Shown here: positions 55,990 to 64,000 of the stretch, piece after piece | Layout: every line of letters starts with the position of its first letter | How positions within the stretch are numbered: position 1 is the stretch's first letter | NCBI GenBank assembly: GCA_018398585.1 | Contig: JAGTTD010000018.1 | Location: 13,585,501 to 13,649,500 of the forward strand | Source of the DNA: Simmondsia chinensis | Lineage: Eukaryota > Streptophyta > Magnoliopsida > Caryophyllales > Simmondsiaceae | Length of the DNA: 64,000 nt | Reading direction: 5' to 3' | Translations under genes and position numbers: made by a program | Notes under the pieces: generated by a model | Seen by the model: the letters and a program-made list of their open reading frames with translations, nothing else | The model's database searches: none | What the model was told of the DNA's origin: nothing

Positions 55990-56446
55990 GTTAGAGCACC
56001 CTTGGTTTTAACCACAAGGATCCCCTCCAATGCTTAAGTTAGTATAGATCCCAAATAAAAATATTGAGAATTATAGCAGAAGTAAATAAATATTAGAGAG
56101 AGAGAGAAGTCTCATAGAGAGAAAGAGTTTCAAAGAGAGAAAAAAGAGAGAGAGAAGATAGCTAGTACGAGGTTCTTTTTGCTTTGAGGGGATCCCCCAC
56201 CCCTTTATATAGAGAATTAACCTGTGGAGGTAAGTACACTTAGAGCCAAGTATACTTTAAGGGCAAGGATGCCCCTTTTTGCTATTTTGTTATTTTAATT
56301 TAGGTTCAGTATTTTAGTATCCGACTTCATACAATAACAACCCGTTAGTACCCGATTTAAATGAGATAATAATTAATTTTTTTTGTTACAGATATTATCT
56401 TGCCTACCACATCTCACCTATACGCATGCCCACAACAGTCACTGAT

Positions 56447-56999
56447 TAGGGTTCATACTTGAGGATAAAAGCTGAACTCAAGCTCTTCATGGTGAGAAAG
56501 CGGTTGCCACATGTCTGACCTAGAATTTCTTGCAAGATGGGCAAATGAGTTAGAGGGGCCCGTGGTTTTGACCATGGGGGACCCCTCTGAGGCTTAATTC
56601 AATATAGATTCCAATTAATAATAATGACAATAAAAGTAGAAGTAAATAAATATTAGTGAGAGAGAAATCTCATAGAAAGAAAGAGTTTCAGAGAGAGAGA
56701 GAGGGAGAGAGTGTGAGCTAGTATTAGGCTCTAATTGCTTTGAGGGAGGTGGCCACCCGTTTAAATAGAGAATTAACTTATGGGGAGCTAGTACAATTGG
56801 GCCCAAGTATACCTGAGGGGCAAAGATGCTCCCTTTTTACTATTTTGTTATTTTAATTTAGGTCAAGTACTTTAGTATCCGGCTTCATACATTAACAACA
56901 TATTATTACCCGATTTAATGCGATAATAATATGGTTATATTTTTTCCTTACAGATACTCTCTCACCTACCACATCTCGCCCATAGGTATGCCCACAACA
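56447..56999 (+). mobile_element. LTR-like unit D2
   Basis: About 550 bp from GGGTTCATACTTGAGG to GCCCACAACA, matching D1 in direct orientation. D1 and D2 are separated only by a few bases (GTCACTGATTA-like), so they are not a normal LTR pair with an interior. They may be a tandem LTR dimer or a TRIM-like unit. Confidence 0.6.
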
Positions 57000-57002
57000 A
57001 TA

Positions 57003-57505
57003 GGCTGTTATTGTATGAAGCCATATACTAAAATATTAGACCTAAATTAAAATAATAAAATAATAAAAGGGGGGCATCATTGCCCTCCTAGTATGCTTGG
57101 GCCCTACAAGTGTTTGTTTTCCATAAGTTAATTCACTATATAAAGGGATAGAGCTCCCTCTCAAAGAAACAAGAGGCTCATATTAGCTCTCTCTCTCTCT
57201 CTCTAAAACATCTCTCTCCCTTTCTCCACTTAAGGGGTAAGAACCAAGGTAATAACCAAAAGGTAAAATAAAGGGAGGATAATACAAAATATTTTCAGTC
57301 ACCTCTTTCTCTTTACAAGACTTCTCTCTCTAATTTTTATTTACTTGTACTTTTATTTTGATATTTTTACTTGGAATTATACAGACTTAAGCATTGGAAA
57401 GGTCCACTATGGTCAAAACCACGGGCCCCTCTAACTGTTTGCCCATCTTACAGGAAATACCATGTCAAATGTGTGGCCACCGCCTTCTCATCATAAAGAG
57501 CTTGA
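57003..57505 (-). mobile_element. LTR-like unit D3, inverted and truncated
   Basis: The reverse complement of this segment matches D1/D2 from the AATTCAAGCTCTT region to CTTCATACAATAACA, then stops before the usual end. It joins D2 through AACAATAGGCTGTTATT, giving an inverted repeat with almost no spacer. At its other side it interrupts the copia C reverse transcriptase. Confidence 0.65.
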
Positions 57506-57790
57506 ATTCCTCTCTTATAAACTTCTCCATCTTTCTTCAATTTTGTTTTATAAATCCATTTGATACCTATGGATTTATGTCCTTCTAGAAGTTCCACTAG
57601 TTCCCAAGTATTGTTTTTCTGTATAAAATTGATCTCTTTGTTCAAGGCTTTTTGCCATTTTTTCTCTGTGGCAGCTTCTTGATTTATGATGGGATCACAA
57701 TCTAAAAATAAATAAAAATGGGCGAATGTATCATCATTATCAAATTGATCAGTACTAACATCGCAATCGTCCATTCATATAGGTCAGTTC
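57506..57790 (-). pseudogene. Copia C reverse transcriptase N-terminal part
   Basis: The minus strand reads EKKWQKALNKEINFIQKNNTW, LVELLEGHKSIGIKWIYKTK and KKDGEVYK. This is the first segment of a copia reverse transcriptase, up to just before the usual KARLVAKG block. Here it runs into unrelated sequence of the D3 unit, giving a chimeric frame of 108 codons. The catalytic YVDD is therefore absent. Confidence 0.8.
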
Positions 57791-57839
57791 CTTGTCCGTT
57801 GAAGTCAAGAGTTTGGATCTATTGCTTGGGCTTTGTCAT

Positions 57840-58760
57840 GGTTAAGTGGCTGCAAACATTGTTGGTCTAACTGCAGCATAATAGTATTGGTGGGACGGGT
57901 CAATTGCAATAGCATTTCTTCTTGTTCATCAAAATTCACTGGAATTTGTTGTTGTCTGGGATCATTTTCAGCCCAATTCCATGTGTTTTATTTATTAAAA
58001 ACAGCCTGTCGATTGATGACAATCTTTCTTGTAATAGGATTGAACAATTTGTAGGCTTTTGAGTGTCCGTTGATGATGCCAAGAAAGACACATTTTTCAT
58101 CCTTGTCATCTAGCTTCTTCCTCCTCTCATTTGGGACATGTGCATATGCAATGCACCCAAAGACTCTGAAGTGATCAATGGCTGGCTCTTGGCCACTCCA
58201 AGCTTCTTCCAGTGCCATATTTTCTATGGCAAATGTGGGACTCTGAATCAAAATATGGATACTCCAATTTACAGCTTTTGGCTAAAAACTTTTTAGAATT
58301 CTTCCTTTTGCCGACATGCAATTCACCATGTTAAGTATAGTTAGGTTTTTCCTCTCCGATACACCTTTTTGTTGGGATGCGTAGGCCATTGTCAATTGCC
58401 TTTGGATGCCATGTTCATCACAAAAAAATTGCAAATTCTTGTGACAGCTATTCACCACCACGATCAGTACAAAAGTTTTAATGGCTCTCCTAGTTTCATT
58501 CTCCACCTATGCTTTGAAACTTCTAAATGCTATAAAAGCTTTAGATTCTCATGTAAAAGATAAATCCATGTTTTCCAACTATAGTCATCAATAAAAGAAA
58601 TAAAATACTTCTTTTAGTCTTTCGATACCGGATTAATCAGAGAACATATATCAGAATGAATCAACTCCAATAGTCTATGCACTCTTCATGCCTTTCCTTT
58701 TGGGAATTGCTCAGAATGTTGTTTGCCAACAACACACTTTTCACATATATTTGAAGGAGG
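57840..58760 (-). pseudogene. Copia C integrase, broken
   Basis: Minus-strand blocks are SLINPVSKD...YFISFIDDYSWKTWIYLL (about 58670-58550), FFCDEHGIQRQLTMAYASQQKGVSERKN (58460-58330) and EEAWSGQEPAIDHFRVFGCIAYAHVP (58215-58135). KCVFLGIINGHSKAYKLFNP follows. They cover the integrase core and C-terminal region; the final catalytic E is in QQKGVSERKN. Stops lie near 58620 and 58280. Immediately after it the reverse transcriptase begins, as in all copia elements. Confidence 0.75.
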
Positions 58761-59160
58761 GATAATATGAGGAAGGTTGGTTACATGTTCTTTTGAGAAA
58801 GAGTCTTTAATCCATTAAAATTTAAATGACCATAATGAAAATGCCAGAGCCATATTGGATCAGGCTTCTTAGTCATAAAGCAAGTCAGGCCACTCTTAAT
58901 TCGCAGTGGAAATAGCATGTTTGGTGCCATCTTTGCATGAGCAATTAGACCATTTTTAGGATCATAGATTTCACAAGCACCTTCTTTAATTGTAGCCACA
59001 TATTCCTTTTTTCTTGTAATTGTCCCATACTTAGCATATTACTTTTAAGGTATGGGATATAAAATACATTTGAGATAGTCTCAATGTTATCATTTTTAGT
59101 CTTAATTTGAATATCACCCTTTCCCATAACATTCCCTTTAGAATGATCATCAAAACTCAT
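58760..59160 (-). pseudogene. Copia C protease end and GAG-pre-integrase
   Basis: The frame 59160-58945 has MSFDDHSKGNVMGKGDIQIK and NVFYIPYLKSNMLSMGQL, the usual sequence after a copia protease. The next frame, 58999-58781, has LWHFHYGHLNFNGLKTLSQKNM, the zinc-binding HHCC start, with CEKCVVGKQH further on. A frameshift separates the two near 58960. Confidence 0.75.
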
Positions 59161-59991
59161 AGTAGTTTTGGTCAGGAAGAAAAAAAAAGAAAAGAAAAAC
59201 TCACAATAGTGAGAAAATTCCCATTTAAATGAGAAAAGAGTGACTTACTACCACACATATGATTACTATAACTTATGTCTAAATACCATATGTCTAGTTT
59301 AAGCACATTCTCCTTCACACGTTATGTCATCAAGAGTGTTTCTTATTCATTTTTTTCTACAAAATTGGACTTTTCCCCATTCTTCTCTTTACTTTTATGA
59401 AATTTAGTGTAACATTCAGAATGGTATTTTATGACATCTAAGCACTCAACATTTGATTTGTTAAAAGGTAGTTTATCTCGTCTTATGATGTTATTTGAGA
59501 ATTAATTTCCAGAAACTTGAGAATTTGAATGCTGGCTTCCATCCCCTTCTTAGTTTCCTTGCCCTCTTCCTCAGTCTACACCTCGGCCACTTCCTCTTGA
59601 ACATGAGTATTCAACAGAAGCTTTTAAAGCTTGTTCTTTGCCTGTGGTAGTGGCGATGCTCCCATTCAACTTTTGCTCATGACCTTGCAAAGAGCTCTAT
59701 AGCTCATCAATTAAAAGTTCGTCAATCTCATTTGATTCTTCAATCAAGCAAATGACATAGTCAAACTTTGGTGTCATTGATCGAAGAATCCTCTCAACTA
59801 CGGTGACTTCGGTCATCTTGTCACCATTTAATCTTATTTGTTTGCAATTGCCATTGCTCTTGAAAAAAAGTCATCCACCAACTCTCCTTATTTCATTTGA
59901 AGCGTTTCGAACTCTCTGCGGACTGCTAGAAGTTTAGAGTGCTTAACTTTCGCTGGATCTTTGTATTTCTTCTTCATAGAATCCTAAATCT

Positions 59992-60748
59992 GTGATAGGA
60001 AATTCCCCTTGAAGCTAAAGGGAAGATACTATAAGACGGTAGTGCGGCCAGCCATGGCGTATGGGGCGGAGTGCAGGGCAATGAAACAACAGCACACTCA
60101 GATGATGAAGGTGGCAGAGATGCGAATGCTGAGGTGGATGTGCAGACACACAAGGAAGGATAGGATCAGAAACGACATCATAAGAGGCAAATTGGGCATA
60201 GCTCCCATTGAAGATAAATTAAGGGAGCATCGTTTGAGGTGGTTCGGACATGTCAAAAGGAGACTGGACGCAGCTCCAGTCAGAAGATGCGCACAGCCTA
60301 TTACTACATTAGGCAGAAGAGGCAGAGGCAGACCGAAGAAGAGATGGATTGAGACAATCCGACAAGACCTCACCCACCTAAACCTTCGGGAGGAGATGGC
60401 CCTAGATAGGGCCCATTGGAGGGCTAGCATAGGGGTATTAGATGACCCGGTTAGAGTAGGGTAGCCTTTATCTCTATCTGTCTATCCCTATCTCATCCTC
60501 TCTCGCGTTCTCTTTCCTTTTCTCATCTTCCTTTTTTATTTTTTTGGCCATACTTATGCTTTCTGTTGTTTGCCAGGTCTTTTGGCTGATGGATGCAAGA
60601 CCTTTTTCTTCGGCTGGGGGTCCAAGAAAATAGCCTCTCTTCAGGGTAGCCCCCTGAAGGGGGAAGGCTGCGTACATCTATCCCCCCCAGACCCTGCTCT
60701 TGGCCGGAGCCCTTGGTGGCACTGGGCTTTTTGTTGTTGTTGTTGTTG
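59992..60748 (+). mobile_element. 5'-truncated RTE element 3
   Basis: A 757-bp plus-strand insertion between two copies of tagaatcctaaatct (59977-59991 and 60749-60763), a 15-bp perfect duplication. It holds the C-terminal part of the RTE protein, the 3' UTR and a TTG-repeat tail. The tail (AAAATAGCC, a CAGGGTAGCCCCCTGA hairpin, GGAAGGCTGCGTACATC, GGAGCCC, GGCACTGGG) is the closest in this window to the tail of the 5S-headed SINE. Confidence 0.9.
60009..60464 (+). pseudogene. RTE 3 C-terminal reverse transcriptase fragment
   Basis: The 151-codon frame reads [53 protein letters not shown] and RRGRGRPKKRWIETIRQDL. It corresponds to the last quarter of the RTE proteins at 41936-44874 and 45820-48764. 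It is open, with no internal stops, but begins at the truncation point, so it lacks the endonuclease and the catalytic core. It ends in a natural stop after DPVRVG. Confidence 0.85.
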
Positions 60749-61140
60749 TAGAATCCTAAATCTCTTTGAAAGTCATTTTATAGAGAATAGTCTCAAAAAT
60801 GGAACGATCAATCATCTGGAATAAATAATTTTTTGCCTTCAAGTTAGTTAATTTCTTCTCATTAAGTTTCTTTTGTTGTGCTTCTATTACAGTAGCTCCA
60901 TTTTCCAGTTCCATAATATCGATTTCCAGAAGAGTCTAATATTGCTTGGATATGAGGAAATTCTCCACCAACATACCCCAAAGATCATAGTGACCTTCAA
61001 AGCGCAATACGGTTGGCTAGACATAATTGTTGACCACCTTGTCAGATGCAATGTGTTTCTTGCTATAGCGCATAAAAACTTTCTTTGGAGAGCTCTTTTT
61101 TTAATCAATGGTAGTGAAGCCTAGCTCTAATAATACCAAA

Positions 61141-62080
61141 TATCAGAAGTTGTAAGAAAAACAAACTAAGGATTTTTTTATAGTGGAATTTATATTTGCT
61201 TCAATTTAAAATTCAAAGTCGCTAGGTACAACTTAAATAGAAGAGCATGAAAAACTAACTAAACAAGAAAATAGGAACGACTAGTTCTATTACACTATCT
61301 AAAACTTCTCCAACTACTAGAGTAACCCTAAATATATGGGAAACACTATCCCATGTCAATAACTTCTTAAATAATAGCGCAACTAAGATTTAGTGAAAAT
61401 AACGACAAAACAAATATTCAAAATAAACTTCTTAAATATTCAAAACAAATAATTACTCCAAAATCAAAGGATGATGAAAGGACCAGAGGCCAGCAACGAT
61501 TTGGCTTCAGGCGGCATGTAAGGGAGGTCTATGAACATGGCCAGTGTTTCTGATGTGGGGTTTGCCTAGGCTATGGAATGATGGTAGTGGTGGCGGCTAT
61601 GTACTCATGCGGTCAACAAACAGTTGACAATGTGGAGTCGCATGTGTGATGGCTGCCTATGGCTTTTGATGACAATTGTTGTGTGAGAGCTTTTGCACTA
61701 TTTATCATTTAGGTGAACAAAGACGACATCCTACGATTTTGGTGGTTAATGTAATTGTTGAATACTAGCATTTTTATGTATTTTTGTATTAGTATTATTC
61801 ATGTATTTTTGTATTCTATTTATGTAATTTGTACATAGCATATTTGTAGCATATGGCATAGCATAGTTTTCTTTAATCTATATATTTCGCTAACTTACCA
61901 AACAAAAAAAAAAAAAAAAAAGCCATGAAGCATAGTTAATAGCAGGGGAATCATTCATTCCCCTCTTAATCTCGTGGTAACCGGCTATTATGGCCTATTA
62001 CACCATTGAATTGTGTAATTTAGTTGACTCTTCATTTTACTTAGGATTCTTCATTTTAGTTAGTTGACTCTTAATTTTAT
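61141..62080. other. Likely copia C 5' LTR remnant and a poly-A bounded relic
   Basis: Right of the copia C primer-binding site, TGTAAGAAAAACAAAC (from about 61151) may start its 5' LTR in this orientation; the other end was not fixed. An A-run at 61903-61921 follows TA-rich text and may be a retrotransposed tail. No gene was recognised. Confidence 0.35.
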
Positions 62081-62084
62081 TAAT

Positions 62085-62580
62085 TTATTGTCTAAATATG
62101 TTTTACAAGTCAAATATGTGTGTGATTATTTTTCTAAAATATTCTATGAGATGGATGTAGTCCAAAATGACATGTCAGGTTTGGTTTATGCGGCCAATGA
62201 GATTGAGTCATGGATAGATTTAAATCAAATTAGTGATATGTTGTCAACGTATATGTTCATAGTCGGGGATGAGTTTGAATAACTTGTCTGATAAGACTAT
62301 AATATGATATTTTAGATGACTCGTCATGGTCATGTGGATAGGGATCTAAAAGTATTATATTGGTGCTGTCTGTATGATTAGAACATTGAGCAGGACCACT
62401 TGAATTAGTTATTTCTTGACTACTGTCATAAATAATTAATTCTGTTAACTCTAAATACAGGAAATGGTTCAAATCCGTGCATGGATTGTTCGTTGCTTTA
62501 ATATACCAAAAGGATTACTTAGAGTTCATTAGCTTAAATCTTACGTGTATTGAGTAATGCCATGAAGTGTAGCGAGTGTT
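62085..62580 (+). mobile_element. Partial LTR of the copia A-related family
   Basis: ATTATTTTTCTAAAATATTC, ACATGTCAGGTTTGGTTTATG, GATTCATAGTCGGGGATGAG-like and GGTCATGTGGATAGGGATC match the first third of the diverged solo LTR at 11173-12889. The remainder is absent. It is a fragment. Confidence 0.55.
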
Positions 62581-62805
62581 GGGAAAAAGAAACTTTTGTT
62601 GGAAAAATAAACTCTAATACCAATCGTTAGGTTTACAATTTTTCAACTGTGGCCACAACAAGGGATACCTATTAGAGTACTTAAAGTAGGAGACTCTTCT
62701 CTCTACTTAAACCCCCCGGTCGGAGAGTCACGCTTCATAATACCTCACGTGCAAGAATTCCTAGGAATAGGTTTATCTCCATAAACCATTTACCCTAATA
62801 TAAGT

Positions 62806-64000
62806 TGTTGGGACGAATTTCAAAAATTCTCCCTAATTTTATAAAGTTTACGCAAAGAAAGGGTTTAGAATTCATAATTCTGAACCTCGGGTTGATTTAA
62901 AATTCCTAATTTTAAATCTAAAGATTTAATTCCTAATTTAAATCTACATATCTGAATTCTTAATTTAGATCTACAGGCATTTTATTCCAATACATTTATA
63001 ACAATACAAAAGCTTAAACAGTAATAATAATGAATACTGTAAATAAATAGAAAAGATAAAACCAAAAGCGAAGGAAAGAAGAACATACCTGGATTAACTC
63101 CAAAATAAGAAAACGAGAAAGAGATAATAATTTTCAAAAGAATACTAGAAATCGGGACCCCGCGATCTTCTATGCAATGATCTCGAGTTACCCGGAGGGT
63201 GGGCTACGAAAAATATTAACTAGGAAAGAAAAACTTTAACGAAAATTTTTTCTTTCCAATGAGGTCTCCGAAATAATTTCAGAAACCCAAAATAATTTAT
63301 TTCAATTAAATGCCAAACTTTGGAATAGGTACCTTTATTTATAGTAATATATCGGAGCAAAAAAAACCCTATTTTTCAATGTGGGATTGCCCAGTTAAAA
63401 ATGAAACGCAGCATTTAACACATATATAAATCAACATGTAGCGTTACAATGAATAGTACACGCGTGTTATTTGGCCATCTACCGTGTGACATGTGGCGTC
63501 ACGCGATTTGCCCACTTTGTGTCACACGGATGTCAAGGGGACGTCCCAGCACACGACACGTGTAGAGCGCTGGTTCGTCAGATCTGAAAGCCACGGATCA
63601 ACAACTGATATTACATGATTTTGATTTTATTTTTTTTTTTTTTTTGCTTCATTACCCACATGTAAAAATTCATATTATGAATTTAATTTTCCAAAATTAT
63701 TTTATTTACAATTTTCAATTTTATTCATCACATGAATAATATTTGGCAAAATTAAATTTACCCTTCCCATGGATTAATAATTAATCTTATGAATTCTTTA
63801 ATATTTTTCTGATGGCAATAAATATAAAGGTTTGCGCAGCGACCTCAGGGACAATTTAAATCTAGCTCCAAATGGGTTAAATTAATCATCATATAAAATA
63901 ATTTAATTATTATTTAATGAAACTTAATTGCACTAAATAAATCTCACTGCACTCCAGACTTAAACCATTTATTTGATATTTTCCTAATAGATTGTATTGA
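62806..64000 (-). mobile_element. Copia A-family LTR, cut by the window end
   Basis: Starts TGTTGGGACGAATTTC and runs parallel to 26742-27850: AACATACCTGGATT, TCTATGCAATGATCTCGAG, CCGGAGGGTGGG, a CACGTG-like region near 63558 and TGAATAATATTTGGCAAA. It is therefore in minus orientation. The other end and any interior are outside the window. Confidence 0.75.

Larger units (their letters stand above)
55146..56440 (+). mobile_element. LTR-like unit D1, interrupted by a LINE
   Basis: Begins TGGGTTCATATTTGAGG and ends GCCCACAACA. Removing the LINE at 55261-55989 leaves about 550 bp, which matches D2 next to it. It contains a TATA-like CCTTTATATAGAGAATT and an AG-repeat stretch, suitable for an LTR promoter. 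No coding interior connects D1 and D2. Confidence 0.6.
59330..61120 (-). pseudogene. Copia C gag, interrupted by an RTE fragment
   Basis: Minus-strand text resembles the UBN2/DUF4219-type gag of Tnt1-like copia elements: VRFEGHYDLWGMLVENFL (about 61010-60960), MTFKEI then DSMKKKYKD across the RTE insertion, and LAVRREFETLQMK (59930-59890). Further blocks are MAIANKIRLNGDKMTE, VVERILRSMTPKFDYVI and IEESNEIDELLIDEL (59750-59700). It would package element RNA. Continuity of the text on both sides of 59992-60748 confirms the RTE insertion point. Confidence 0.75.
57506..61140 (-). mobile_element. Copia C: minus-strand LTR element, 3'-truncated, with a nested RTE
   Basis: In minus orientation from the right there is a degenerate primer-binding site (TGGTATTATTAGAGC, about 61120-61135), then gag, GAG-pre-integrase, integrase and the beginning of the reverse transcriptase. 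The reverse transcriptase is cut at 57505 by the D3 unit; the rest and the 3' LTR are missing. An RTE 3' fragment (59992-60748) sits in gag. Numerous stops are present. Confidence 0.75.

Noticed and set aside
55146..56999. D1 and D2 as the two LTRs of one element
   Set aside because: They are separated by only a few bases, with no primer-binding site, purine tract or interior between them.
61700..61921. Processed pseudogene with poly-A tail
   Set aside because: No coding similarity was seen before the A-run and no flanking duplication was found.

Overview
This is nuclear DNA from a flowering plant; I cannot name the species. The evidence is the mixture of repeats: Ty1/copia elements primed by initiator methionine tRNA, plant L1-type LINEs ending in an RNase H domain, plant RTE elements whose 3' ends resemble Au-type SINEs, a Mutator-type MITE, an endogenous caulimovirid fragment, and one small intronless gene for a secreted cysteine-rich peptide. 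There is no bacterial gene organisation. Almost everything is transposon sequence, much of it nested and decayed.

Layout. 1-6300: AT-rich DNA, a copia solo LTR (1925-4119) carrying a 5S-rRNA-headed SINE (3290-3512), and a 37-bp minisatellite. 6320-13020: a minus-strand L1-type LINE interrupted by a second, diverged solo LTR (11173-12889). 13000-21170: AT-rich relics, an ORF1-only LINE (about 15950-17787), a broken caulimovirid coat-protein relic with an inverted repeat, and SINE/RTE tails. 21172-26741: plus-strand copia B, broken by another insertion and truncated by minus-strand copia A (26742-37487). Copia A in turn contains a roughly 3.9-kb LTR element with unrecognised ORFs (30344-34274). 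37488-39480: an L1-type LINE 3' part.

41153-50312 is the most informative part. Two full-length RTE retrotransposons, each about 4 kb and each with its own 20-21 bp target-site duplication, lie tail to tail 262 bp apart. The second one's 5' end is about 80 bp upstream of the TATA box of the only convincing host gene, a 120-residue secreted protein with two alpha-hairpinin (CxxxC-x10-CxxxC) modules at 49722-50084.

Downstream of the gene are a foldback MITE, a 583-bp Mutator-like MITE packed with CCGCG motifs, and a tandem array with a period near 198 bp (52370-55140). Next come three copies of a 550-bp LTR-like unit, one inverted and one carrying a second ORF1-only LINE. The window ends with a minus-strand copia C that holds a 5'-truncated RTE, then further LTR pieces, the last cut by the window edge.

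The lead candidate for an undescribed system is the 3290-3512 insertion. It joins a 5S rRNA segment that keeps its internal promoter to the 3' tail used by the RTE elements here, and a short direct repeat flanks it. The recurrence of that tail on RTE and SINE-like copies suggests an RTE machinery mobilising a 5S-derived SINE. No tRNA gene, functional rRNA gene or CRISPR array was seen.
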